From NCBI GenBank assembly GCA_002069885.1, contig MWCD01000017.1, positions 1 through 63,316 on the forward strand: a stretch of 63,316 nucleotides of DNA. The letters run 5' to 3'. The notes under the pieces are model-generated. The model had not been told where the DNA came from, did no database searches, and was given only the letters and a program-made list of their open reading frames with translations. Source of the stretch: a bacterium ADurb.Bin236 (GTDB lineage Bacteria > UBP15 > UBA6099). Below, one piece after another: positions 32,819 to 41,344 of this stretch; within the stretch, counting starts at the first letter, position 1; each line of letters starts with the position of its first letter. The position numbers and the translations under genes are program-made.

Positions 32819-33994
32819 ATGAAAGCGGATTTCTACGAATTCTTCTGCCCCGTGAAAGTCATCAGCGGAAAGCAGGCGCTATCCAACTTGCCGCACGAAA
32901 TGGACCAGTTGAACGTCAAACGGGCTTTGATCGTGACTGATAAAGGAGTCGCGGGAGCGGGCCTGATAAGCTACGTTCAAGACGCGTTTCAAGGTTCATC
33001 CTGCGAGATAGGCCACATTTTCGACGAGACGCCCCCGGATTCAAGCAATATGGTGGTCAATCAGGTTGCCGAACTGTTCAGGCAGAAGAACTGCGACTGT
33101 TTCGTGGCGGTAGGCGGAGGAAGCTGCATCGATACAGCTAAGGGAGCAAACATCGTGGTTACTGAACAGACGGACGACCTTATGAAGTTCAGAGGAGCGG
33201 AAAGGCTGAAAAAAGCGATGAAGCCGCTTCTGGTCGTGCCGACGACAGCCGGAACTGGTTCGGAAGTCACGCTTGTTGCCGTCATCAGCAACGTTCAGGC
33301 TGGCGTTAAAATGGCCTTCACATCGGATCGGCTTTATCCGAACGTGGCGATTCTGGACCCGAAGATGACGATGACGATGCCGCCGAAAATCACCGCCGCC
33401 ACAGGGATGGACGCTCTGACTCACGCAATCGAAGCATATTATTGCCTGCAGAAAAACCCGATTTCCGATTCGCTGGCAATCACAGCGATTAAGCTGGCGA
33501 TGGGGAACCTTGTACAATGCGTCGAGAACGGAAAAGACGAATCCGCGCGTCTAGCGATGGCCAACTCTTCGCTTATCGCCGGGATGGCGTTTTCAAACTC
33601 GATGGTCGGAGTGGTTCACGCGCTGGCGCACGCGACCGGCGGCGTATGCCATGTGCCCCACGGTGTTGCCAACGCAATCCTGCTTCCATTCGGCATGGAA
33701 AACAACCTCGCAAAGAAAGCCGCCGAAATAGGCGAGCTTGCGCCATACCTTTGCGGACGGGAGATACAGGGAGACGACCGAGCTAAGGCAGTGGCTGCGA
33801 TTCAGGCTGTAAGAGACCTCAATAAAAAGTTGAACCAGTTGGGCGGGCTTCCGAACAGGCTGCGGGACGCCGGAGTGACCGAAGACAAACTAGAAGCGAT
33901 TGCAAAAGTGGCCGTAAACGACGGGGCTTTGATATACAATCCGGAAGAAGTCACATTTGAAGAAGCGCTTGATATATTGCGGCGAGCATTCTGA
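32819..33994 (+). CDS. iron-containing alcohol dehydrogenase
   Basis: 391 aa with GGGAGA before the ATG. Group III metal-dependent dehydrogenase. The NAD(P) site is VAVGGGSCIDTAKG (near residues 97-110) and the TTAGTGSEVT loop follows. Metal ligands are in the conserved helices GMDALTHAIEAYY (Asp and His) and ALAHATGGVCHVPHGVANAILLPFGMENN (His). It oxidises a small alcohol or reduces an aldehyde, NAD-dependent, in the cytoplasm. It is a full-length family member. It ends at a strong bidirectional terminator (34024-34061). Confidence 0.92.
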   Translation: MKADFYEFFCPVKVISGKQALSNLPHEMDQLNVKRALIVTDKGVAGAGLISYVQDAFQGSSCEIGHIFDETPPDSSNMVVNQVAELFRQKNCDCFVAVGGGSCIDTAKGANIVVTEQTDDLMKFRGAERLKKAMKPLLVVPTTAGTGSEVTLVAVISNVQAGVKMAFTSDRLYPNVAILDPKMTMTMPPKITAATGMDALTHAIEAYYCLQKNPISDSLAITAIKLAMGNLVQCVENGKDESARLAMANSSLIAGMAFSNSMVGVVHALAHATGGVCHVPHGVANAILLPFGMENNLAKKAAEIGELAPYLCGREIQGDDRAKAVAAIQAVRDLNKKLNQLGGLPNRLRDAGVTEDKLEAIAKVAVNDGALIYNPEEVTFEEALDILRRAF

Positions 33995-34023
33995 CCCCTC
34001 ATTATCCGTAAAACAACGCCCAA

Positions 34024-34061
34024 AAACCGAAAAGCCTCCTGTCAGGGAGGCGTTTCGGTTT
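34024..34061. terminator. bidirectional rho-independent terminator
   Basis: 16-bp stem (AAACCGAAAAGCCTCC with GGAGGCGTTTCGGTTT) with one mismatch and a 6-nt loop, flanked by A and T tracts. It separates the convergent iron dehydrogenase and phasin genes and works in both directions. Confidence 0.9.
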
Positions 34062-34084
34062 TACATGCCTGCTGATCTGAAAGG

Positions 34085-34456
34085 TTACGCCTTCTTCGAA
34101 GGTGTCGCAGCCTTTTTGATCGCCCTCTGAAGCTTGGAGATTTTGTCTTCAAGGTCTTCGATGTCTTCGCGGGTGACGAGGCCTATCTCGGAGAAAATCT
34201 TGTTCGCGCGCTCTTTGATTTTGTCAGCGACTTTCTCGCGGCTCTCTTTGCCCTTGTCGAGCCATTCGTCATAGCGTTCCTCGCCTAGCTCTACGAGCTG
34301 CTCGAAGCGCTCCTGCAGGTTGACTTCCTTCGCCTCTTCCGCTACCGGTTCCGCTTCTTCCTCGGTGCGGCCTTCAACGAATTCCTCGATCAGGTCCTGC
34401 ATCTTCGCCAGCAAACCTATCCCTGCGTATCCTACCTTGTCCAGTTCCAGCGCCAT
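34085..34456 (-). CDS. phasin family protein
   Basis: 123 aa, extremely charged and helical. The N terminus LDKVGYAGIGLLAKMQDLIEEFVEGR, with Gly and hydrophobics, and the middle LVELGEERYDEWLDKGKESREKVADKIKERANKIFSEIGLVTREDIEDLEDKISKLQR (split into motifs GEERYDEWLDKG and LVTREDIEDLE) match the phasin/poly granule-associated family. Family members coat polyhydroxyalkanoate granules, but similar short proteins occur in bacteria without PHA and may have other roles. No PHA synthase is in the window. GGAGG precedes the ATG. It has one of the strongest promoters here (34511-34538), so it is likely abundant. Confidence 0.82.
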   Translation of the reverse strand: MALELDKVGYAGIGLLAKMQDLIEEFVEGRTEEEAEPVAEEAKEVNLQERFEQLVELGEERYDEWLDKGKESREKVADKIKERANKIFSEIGLVTREDIEDLEDKISKLQRAIKKAATPSKKA

Positions 34457-34510
34457 TTCTCTTTCCTCCTCAATTTTTTCGACCAGTTTGTTTGGTCTTT
34501 ATGACAAGTA

Positions 34511-34538
34511 ATTATAAACACAAGATTAACATTGTCAA
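34511..34538 (-). promoter_or_regulatory. strong consensus sigma70 promoter for phasin gene
   Basis: On the minus strand, TTGACA (34538-34533), a 16-nt spacer, and TATAAT (34516-34511): both hexamers are perfect. The transcription start should lie near 34504, giving a ~48-nt leader with GAGGAGGAAA. The surrounding 285 bp (34457-34741) are AT-rich and otherwise show no gene. Confidence 0.85.
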
Positions 34539-34741
34539 GTTATTTTTAAATATTATTTAATTATTTCAAACTATAAATAAAATCACCACGTGCAAAGGCA
34601 TTATTTATCGCGCGATATTGATTAATTTAATTTGTTTTTTAACAATCTTGAACTATTCAACTCGATTTTAGTCGCCGACACAAAGCAAAAGAGGATGTTT
34701 TATGATGATAAATTAAAGGTTATTAATATTGATTATAAAAA

Positions 34742-37033
34742 TCACATCATATTCTGAGGATTAACATCTACGGATACGCATTTGCGGGATGTGGCTGGAA
34801 GAGCTTCCATAGCTTCGCGCGCGACAGCAAGAACGACTTTGATTGACGCTCCCCTGAGCAGAACAAGATATCTGAATCTGTTGTGCATCTTAAAGAACGG
34901 GGCTTCCGCCGGGCCGAGCAATCCGATGTATTCATTTTTTTTCGCGTTTTTAGCTGCTTTTTCGAGCGCGGCCAGCGTTTCGTTGGCAACTGCGGAGGAT
35001 TCTCTTTCATCTTCGGAAGAAATAATGAAATTAGCCATCTGTGTGAAAGGGGGATATAGAGCTTCGCGGCGTATCTTTAGTTCAAAGTCGTAGAAATCAT
35101 CAGGGTCGCCACCGGCAGCGGCGCGTATGGCGGGATGGTCGGGATTGAGGGTCTGAATTATCACGCGGCCGGGTATGTCTCGTCTGCCCGCGCGGCCCGC
35201 GACCTGCGTCAGCAATTGAAATGTCCGCTCTCCGGCTCTGAAGTCAGGCATGTTGATTATGCTGTCCGCCGAGATTACACCGACGAGAGTGACGCCGGGG
35301 AAATCCAGCCCTTTTGCTATCATCTGCGTGCCGACTAGGATGTCTATCTCGCGCTCCTCGAAAGCGTTTATTATTCGGCGGTACTCGCCGCGCCGTGTCA
35401 CGGTGTCTCTGTCCATGCGCTGTATACGGGCGTCTTTAAACTTCCTCTTAAGCTGATTCATAACCCTTTCTGTGCCGAACCCGTAGTAGCGTAGAGCCGA
35501 CCCGCCGGCGCCGCAGTTCGGACACCGCTCCGGTTTCGTCTCGCTGTGGCCGCAGATATGGCATTTCAGCAGAGCCTCCATCCTGTGGTACTTCATGTTC
35601 ACCGAACAGAGGGGGCACTTAATAGTCTCGCCGCAACTGAAACACTGGATATATTGAGCGTATCCCCGGTGGTTGAGGAAAATCATGGACTGCTCGTTTT
35701 TCTCGAAAGTTTCCGCCACCGAGTTGATGAGAGCCGGGCTGAAAAGAGAGGTGACGCGCGAGGGCTGAACCCTGCGCATATCAATGATGGCGATGTCGGG
35801 CATCTCGCTGGCTCCGACGCGGCTTGGCAAAGTGAGCCTTTTGATTTTTCCGCTCCTGACCATGTGGATGGTTTCAAGCGAAGGAGTCGCCCCGCCGAGC
35901 ACGACCGGGCATCCGACTAGTTTGGCGCGCTGGACGGCCGCGTCCCTTGCGTGGTACATAGGTCTGTGTTCCTGTTTATATGACGATTCATGTTCTTCGT
36001 CGACCACAATAAGCCCGATGTTTTCGAGCGGGGCAAACACCGCGGACCTTGCCCCTATCACGATATCCACTTCCCCGGAAACGATCCGGTTCCACTCGAA
36101 GAGACGCTCGGACATCGAGAGCGAACTGTGCCAGATTGCGACGCGTCCAGCGAAACGCTTCATAAACCGGGCGATTATCTGCGTGGCAAGCGCAATTTCA
36201 GGGACAAGTATGAGAGCCTTTTTCCCATTGCCTATGCAACACCTCGCGGCTTGCATGTAAATTTCCGTTTTTCCGCTTCCGGTGACGCCCTGAAGCAGAA
36301 AGACCTGATGTTTCTGCGGAATGATAGCCGAGCAGACTGAGCCGAACGCTTCTCTCTGATCTGGATTCAGAGTGTGGTCGTTTTCGGAAGGCGCGGTTTC
36401 GTCTTCACCCGACGGGGACATGTCTTTGGGCATCCAGCCGACGAAAACAAGGCCCTTTTTCTCAAGTTCCTTGACGGTCTGCATGGTGGCGTCGGCGATG
36501 CGGACGAGAGTGCGGGCGGGAAGGCTTCCTCCCTCTCGCAGGAGGGTCTTCATGACTCGGCGTTGCGCTGGGGCGCGTTCCAGTCCGGCGAAGTCGTCCG
36601 CGTCAGCCATCGTGAACGCGCCCTTCATGACAGTCACGTTCTTTTCAAGCGCGGTGCGCCTCTGCAATGCTTGGAACGCCGTGCGGTCTATCCCCTTCCC
36701 GCTCATCTTCCGATGGAACGGAAAGGCTGTCTCAAGAACCGCGTTCAGCGGGCAAAGGCACATCCGGGACATCCAGAGGCATAAGGATAAAAGGTCGGAC
36801 GGCATCGACCTGAAGTCGTCCACGACGCTCTCGACGAATTTCAGTTGCCTTTCCGGTTTTATGTCGGTGATGCGCGCGACGACGCCGAATATGCGGCGTT
36901 TGCCGAACGGGACGACCACCATTGAGCCGGCTGTAACGGCATCCGTAAGACGCTCCGGAACGGCATAGTCGAACGACTTGTCCACAGGGACAAGCAGCGG
37001 GGACACCGTGACATATCTCTGCCGGGCAACCAT
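34742..37033 (-). CDS. priA: primosomal protein N' (replication restart helicase PriA)
   Basis: 763 aa. A 3'-to-5' superfamily 2 helicase that reloads the replisome. Walker A GVTGSGKTEIY (near residue 249), DEEH in LIVVDEEHESSYKQE, and helicase motifs ARSAVFAPL and QMIAKGLDFPG. The zinc-binding region has eight Cys in CFSCGETIKCPLC, CHICGHSE and CPNCGAGG. The N-terminal FDYAVPERLTDAV segment is the DNA-binding 3'BD start. The start ATG at 37033 lacks a clear Shine-Dalgarno and lies just after a T-tract hairpin; GTG codons further in are less likely. It is alone on its transcript, after nfeD. Confidence 0.94.
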   Translation of the reverse strand: MVARQRYVTVSPLLVPVDKSFDYAVPERLTDAVTAGSMVVVPFGKRRIFGVVARITDIKPERQLKFVESVVDDFRSMPSDLLSLCLWMSRMCLCPLNAVLETAFPFHRKMSGKGIDRTAFQALQRRTALEKNVTVMKGAFTMADADDFAGLERAPAQRRVMKTLLREGGSLPARTLVRIADATMQTVKELEKKGLVFVGWMPKDMSPSGEDETAPSENDHTLNPDQREAFGSVCSAIIPQKHQVFLLQGVTGSGKTEIYMQAARCCIGNGKKALILVPEIALATQIIARFMKRFAGRVAIWHSSLSMSERLFEWNRIVSGEVDIVIGARSAVFAPLENIGLIVVDEEHESSYKQEHRPMYHARDAAVQRAKLVGCPVVLGGATPSLETIHMVRSGKIKRLTLPSRVGASEMPDIAIIDMRRVQPSRVTSLFSPALINSVAETFEKNEQSMIFLNHRGYAQYIQCFSCGETIKCPLCSVNMKYHRMEALLKCHICGHSETKPERCPNCGAGGSALRYYGFGTERVMNQLKRKFKDARIQRMDRDTVTRRGEYRRIINAFEEREIDILVGTQMIAKGLDFPGVTLVGVISADSIINMPDFRAGERTFQLLTQVAGRAGRRDIPGRVIIQTLNPDHPAIRAAAGGDPDDFYDFELKIRREALYPPFTQMANFIISSEDERESSAVANETLAALEKAAKNAKKNEYIGLLGPAEAPFFKMHNRFRYLVLLRGASIKVVLAVAREAMEALPATSRKCVSVDVNPQNMM

Positions 37034-37039
37034 CAGGCT

Positions 37040-37064
37040 AAAAACGCGGAATACGGATTTCCGC
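37040..37064 (-). terminator. hairpin plus T tract just upstream of priA
   Basis: On the minus strand GCGGAA and TTCCGC form a 6-bp stem over a 7-nt loop, followed by GTTTTT, 7 nt before the priA ATG. It could end the M48-nfeD transcript or attenuate priA. The stem is short, so confidence is modest. Confidence 0.4.
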
Positions 37065-37163
37065 TCTTGCTCGAAACGCAGATATTCATCTTGAAATAGC
37101 TTTGACCTTTCGCGTTGTTGTGCCGCGCCGCGCCCGTGCGCCGCCGCTCATAAACCTGAAAAA

Positions 37164-38687
37164 CTATGCTTTGATTTTTTCTATCACAAGCTCCATTCCG
37201 TCTACTTCAACAACTATAGCGCTCTCTCCTGCGAGTATCGGGTCGCCTGATTTCGAGCGGGCGTTCCATATCTCGCCCCGGACGGAAAATTTTCCTTCCG
37301 TATTGACGTCAGTTAAGGTTTTTCCTTTAATGCCGATCATGCCCCGGCGTCCGGTGGACACCTTTTTTCGGTGGGTAGCAATCACGGCCGCTAAAGCCAC
37401 CCCGAAGAGGAGCGCGGTCGTGCCCGCCGTTGAAAGAATTAGCCAGATGTTGATTTGAAGCGCGGGGTCCGTGGAGTCCACAAGCATTAGAGAGCCAACG
37501 ACCATCAAAGCCACACCTCCCAGAGCCAGCAACCCATGGCTGACTATGAATATTTCCAGCACAAACAGAACGAAAGCGCCGATGATGAGGGCAAGCCCGA
37601 CTGTGTTTATCGGGATGACCTGAAATGCGGTGAACGCGATGACGAGGCAGATAGCGCCCACCACGCCGGGGAAGATGGCTCCGGGATGAGTGACTTCGAA
37701 GATGAGAGCGTAAACGCCTATCATGAACAATATGTAGGCTATCTGCGGGTGGCCTATCATCTGGAAGAAGAGTTCGCGGAAAGACATCGGAAGTTTTTCC
37801 ACCGGAGCGCCGTCGGTGCGCAGAGTGAACCTGCCAGAATCGTCGTCGAGCAGCCCATGCGTCTTAAAAAGCTCGCGGATATCCTCATCCGTTTCGTTTA
37901 GGTCGAAAACGATAGTTTCGCCGCCGTCGATATCCTCCATGCCCCGCGCGCGTAACTCGTCGAGCAGCTCCGGCTCTACCTCGCCGGGAGTAAACTCGAC
38001 TGTCTTCTGTCCGCTTTTTGAGATCGTCCAGCCGTCGATTTTTAAGAGCAGATCATCGACGTCTTCGGCGATAATCTCAATCACGCCTTTGTCGAGGGCT
38101 TCCTGAGAAGTGACGGAAATGCTGCGCAGAACGGCGTCGCGAGCGACGTCGATGTTTCTGCCGCGCCGCTCGGCGTACTGTTCCATAAGTTTGACGGCGT
38201 AATTGGCGGCCTTTTCCTTCATAGTTTTATCCATCTGCTGTCCGCCCATCGCCACCGGATGAGCGGAGCCTGCGCTCGTGTTCGGGGCCATCGCCGCCAC
38301 GTCCGCCGCCATCAGCAGGAAAAAACCAGCCGAGGTCGCGGTGGCTCCTGACGGATAAACATAGGCCACTACCGGGACTTTCGAGTTTATCATCGCAGTT
38401 GCGATGTCCTTCATTGAGTCCATCATGCCGCCGGGGGTGTCAATGGTAATAAGCACGGCGGCTGCATTTGTGTTTTCGCCGTGTTTGACGCCGCGAGTGA
38501 CGTAATTCTTCGTCGCGTGGCCGATTACTCCCTTGACTTCAAGCAAGACAACCGGGCCTGCGGCGGCTTTCGGGACTTTCTCGGTGGAAAACGCGAGAGA
38601 GGCCAGCAGCAGAGCCGCCAGCAGAGCCGTCCGCGCGGCGATTCTTTTTGTCCATGAGCGTTTGAGATCAAATTTGTTTATTTTCAT
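37164..38687 (-). CDS. nfeD: NfeD-type membrane serine protease (ClpP-class)
   Basis: 507 aa. A signal-anchor at residues 17-36 precedes a ClpP-like domain with TIDTPGG at 81-87, the nucleophile Ser119 in SGATATSAGFF, and a likely Lys159 in EKAANYAVKLMEQ, so the Ser-Lys dyad is preserved. About four membrane helices follow near residues 305-430, then a C-terminal OB-like NfeD domain (GMIGIKGKTLTDVNTEGKFSVRGEIWNA). Archaeal homologues cleave the slipin/stomatin tail, but no slipin gene is nearby; instead it follows an M48-TPR protease with a 4-nt overlap (ATGA), pointing to joint membrane-protein quality control. Confidence 0.9.
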   Translation of the reverse strand: MKINKFDLKRSWTKRIAARTALLAALLLASLAFSTEKVPKAAAGPVVLLEVKGVIGHATKNYVTRGVKHGENTNAAAVLITIDTPGGMMDSMKDIATAMINSKVPVVAYVYPSGATATSAGFFLLMAADVAAMAPNTSAGSAHPVAMGGQQMDKTMKEKAANYAVKLMEQYAERRGRNIDVARDAVLRSISVTSQEALDKGVIEIIAEDVDDLLLKIDGWTISKSGQKTVEFTPGEVEPELLDELRARGMEDIDGGETIVFDLNETDEDIRELFKTHGLLDDDSGRFTLRTDGAPVEKLPMSFRELFFQMIGHPQIAYILFMIGVYALIFEVTHPGAIFPGVVGAICLVIAFTAFQVIPINTVGLALIIGAFVLFVLEIFIVSHGLLALGGVALMVVGSLMLVDSTDPALQINIWLILSTAGTTALLFGVALAAVIATHRKKVSTGRRGMIGIKGKTLTDVNTEGKFSVRGEIWNARSKSGDPILAGESAIVVEVDGMELVIEKIKA

Positions 38688-41302
38688 TTTTTTAGAGCCG
38701 CCGCCATTCCGGCCAGAGATTCGTTGGTGGGATCAAGTTCAAGGGCCGACTCGAACATGGCAAGAGCGTCAGCCAGTCTGCCTTCGCGATAATACACAAG
38801 GCCGAGGTTGACTATCGTCTCCAGCCGTGAGTCCCCCAGACTCTGGGCCATTTTAAAGTTCTCGCTTGCGCGAGGCAGGTCGCCTTTCATTGCGAAAGCG
38901 CGCCCCTTGGCGCTGAAAGATTCGGGCCTGTCAGGAGCCAGCGCCGAGGCGGCTCCGTATTCGTTCAACGCGTCGTCATATCTTTCCAAGTCGGCGAACG
39001 CGTTGCCGAGGGCGAGCCTCAACTCGAAAATGTCCGACCGCTTGTTGAGCGCCCGCTTGAGTTCGACGACGGCGGAATCCGAGTCGTCGCGCATTTTGTG
39101 CGCCGCCGCCAGCAGAGCGTGGGAGGCCATTGTGGCAGGCAGCTTCTTGCCGCGCTCGCTTATCGCCTCCACGGCTTTGTCCGGTTCTCCCGCTTCAAGC
39201 GCCGCCGCCGCGCTCTCAAGCGCTTCGTCTCCGCTCTCATTTTCCAAGAACGAACGCGGAGAAGGGTCGGGTTCGGGACTTATATGCGCCGAGGGGAACC
39301 TGCCCGTTGCCGCTTTTATATCGTCCTCAAGGAGTTTCAGCAGAAGAGCGTTTCCGCTCGCTTTCGTTTCGCCCGAGAAAAAATCGTCTTCGCGGAGGCC
39401 CTTGACGGGATTGAATCCGTAAGCGAACTCCACAGGGTCTTGGGACGCTGAAGCCGCCATATTGTGAATCAGAACGGCATCCGCCGCTCCGAAACCTTTT
39501 CCAAGCAACGAGCGCATCGTTTCGGCTTTCATTCCGAACCTGCGCTCGACCTGCCTCAATAATATGTCGGTTTCGCTCTCCGACATCATTGCGGCGTTGA
39601 GATTCGCGCTAGCGCGCCTCATTCCGGCCACGCTCCTGTCAATGGACTCGCTTATCTTCTCTGTGGAGGAAAACGATTTATCCAAAGAGTCCAACTGGTC
39701 GACTGTGCGATTGAAAAGAATCGAGCCGGTGAAGCTGTCAATCGGCTCCTCTGAAGCGAATAGAGAGAAATCAAGCTCGCGCATCGTGGCGCTCGTCGTT
39801 TCGTATCCTTTTTGCGCGATTTCAGCGGTTTCAACCACCCTTGACAAAAAGAAATCCGAGTCCGAGACCATGCGAAGTATTGCTCGTTCCAGTTCGCGAG
39901 CTGCCTGAGCCGCGTTTGCGCCGGATTCCTCCGCGCGGGACAGTTTGTAAGCGGCGATTCTGGCGTTCACTTTCATCTCGTCGGCGGCTTCGAGGAGCCT
40001 TCTGCCAGTCTGCTTGTAATAATCAAGAGCGGCGAGATATCCGCCGAAGAAATTCGAAGCCTGTTCGAGAATCGCGGACCTGCCCCGGTCGTTGCTTCTG
40101 ACTTTATCCGCAGTGGTTCGGAAAGAGGAAAGGTCTCTGTAAAACGCCTCTTGCATGTCATCGAGTCTGGATGCCAGCGCTTTAAAATTATAGGCTGCCG
40201 GGCCTGCGGCTTTGTCGAGTTCGTCGGCGGCGCTCGTCAGAGCCGAGGAGAGAGAGTGTCTTTCATCCGCAGGCAAGGACGCAAACCCGGGTGAACGCCG
40301 CGCCGCCCCTGCCGAGCCGCGCAGTTCTTCGATGCGTTCCAGTCCATGCGCCGCTGCGGCGTCTTCGGGGTCGTTCGCCAAAATGTCCTGATAGCGCCTC
40401 TCAGCTTCGTCGAACTCTCCGAGTTCCGTCAGAGCGGAGGCAAGCCCGTTGAGAGCGCGCGCGTCCGATGGAGCCAGAGACAGCGCGGCCCTGAACTCTC
40501 CTGATGCCTCGCGATAGTAATGACGCGCAGCATATCCCATCGCTCGATAAATCCTCTCTTCCGGCGTTTCGGCGAGCGCCGGGTTTGCCGAGAGACTGTT
40601 AATGCGCCCGGTCGTCTTGGGGTGGGAGGATAGCGCCACTTCCAGTTTTGAAAGATTTCCGGACGGGTTTTCTTTTTCGAGCTTTTGGAACATGGTCGCG
40701 AGCGAGCGAGCGTCGTACCCTGCGTCGCGAGAGTATGCCGCGCCGAGTTTGTCAGCCTCATATTCGTCTTCCCGGCTGTAATGAAGCTGGGCAAGAGACA
40801 GGGCATACTCCGCGATTCTGGTCGTCCTGTCGTCCGTGTTCGATGCGAGAATGCCCATTCCAACAAGGATGAACGGCAGTTTCTTTATCCTTTTAGCGCC
40901 ATGCTTCGCGGAGATATGCGCGACCTCATGTCCGATCACTCCCGCGATTTCGTCTTCGGATTCCGCTTCTTCCAACATTCCTCTTGAGATGAAAACGAAG
41001 CCTCCGGGGGCTGCGAACGCGTTCACCTCGTCTGTGTCTACGATGAAGAATTCATAATTTATGTCAGTCCTGTGACCGACGCTCGCTATAGAGCGCCCCA
41101 TCCTGTTGACATAGTCCGAGAGCGGAGCGTCCTCAATGTAGCCGTAGTATTGCCCTATCTGCTGAACAGTAGCGTTGCCGTAATGCTTTTCGGTCTTCCA
41201 TTGGATTTTGTCGAGCAGCGACGCGCGCGCCGCCGTAGCCGCCGCAAGACTGAGCGCCGCTATCAACACAACCGCGATTCTTTTTATTTGAGCAATATAC
41301 AT
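38684..41302 (-). CDS. periplasmic M48 metalloprotease with TPR repeats (BepA-like)
   Basis: 872 aa from ATG 41302; an upstream in-frame TTG is unlikely. N-terminal signal peptide (residues 1-30). The peptidase domain holds the zinc motif HEVAHISAKHG and the third ligand in DEYEADKLGA; FAAPGGFVFISRGML precedes it. TPR-like helices follow at about 240-310, then a long helical region (310-630) of unassigned function, then more TPR repeats at about 690-870 (GNAFADLERYDDALNEYG, FSAKGRAFAMKG). E. coli BepA (~490 aa) has the same order, but this protein is much longer. Its likely role is outer-membrane protein quality control. Confidence 0.9.
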   Translation of the reverse strand: MYIAQIKRIAVVLIAALSLAAATAARASLLDKIQWKTEKHYGNATVQQIGQYYGYIEDAPLSDYVNRMGRSIASVGHRTDINYEFFIVDTDEVNAFAAPGGFVFISRGMLEEAESEDEIAGVIGHEVAHISAKHGAKRIKKLPFILVGMGILASNTDDRTTRIAEYALSLAQLHYSREDEYEADKLGAAYSRDAGYDARSLATMFQKLEKENPSGNLSKLEVALSSHPKTTGRINSLSANPALAETPEERIYRAMGYAARHYYREASGEFRAALSLAPSDARALNGLASALTELGEFDEAERRYQDILANDPEDAAAAHGLERIEELRGSAGAARRSPGFASLPADERHSLSSALTSAADELDKAAGPAAYNFKALASRLDDMQEAFYRDLSSFRTTADKVRSNDRGRSAILEQASNFFGGYLAALDYYKQTGRRLLEAADEMKVNARIAAYKLSRAEESGANAAQAARELERAILRMVSDSDFFLSRVVETAEIAQKGYETTSATMRELDFSLFASEEPIDSFTGSILFNRTVDQLDSLDKSFSSTEKISESIDRSVAGMRRASANLNAAMMSESETDILLRQVERRFGMKAETMRSLLGKGFGAADAVLIHNMAASASQDPVEFAYGFNPVKGLREDDFFSGETKASGNALLLKLLEDDIKAATGRFPSAHISPEPDPSPRSFLENESGDEALESAAAALEAGEPDKAVEAISERGKKLPATMASHALLAAAHKMRDDSDSAVVELKRALNKRSDIFELRLALGNAFADLERYDDALNEYGAASALAPDRPESFSAKGRAFAMKGDLPRASENFKMAQSLGDSRLETIVNLGLVYYREGRLADALAMFESALELDPTNESLAGMAAALKK

Positions 41303-41344
41303 TAATTTTATTCTAAGAATCGAACGCGACGCGTTCAAGGCATA

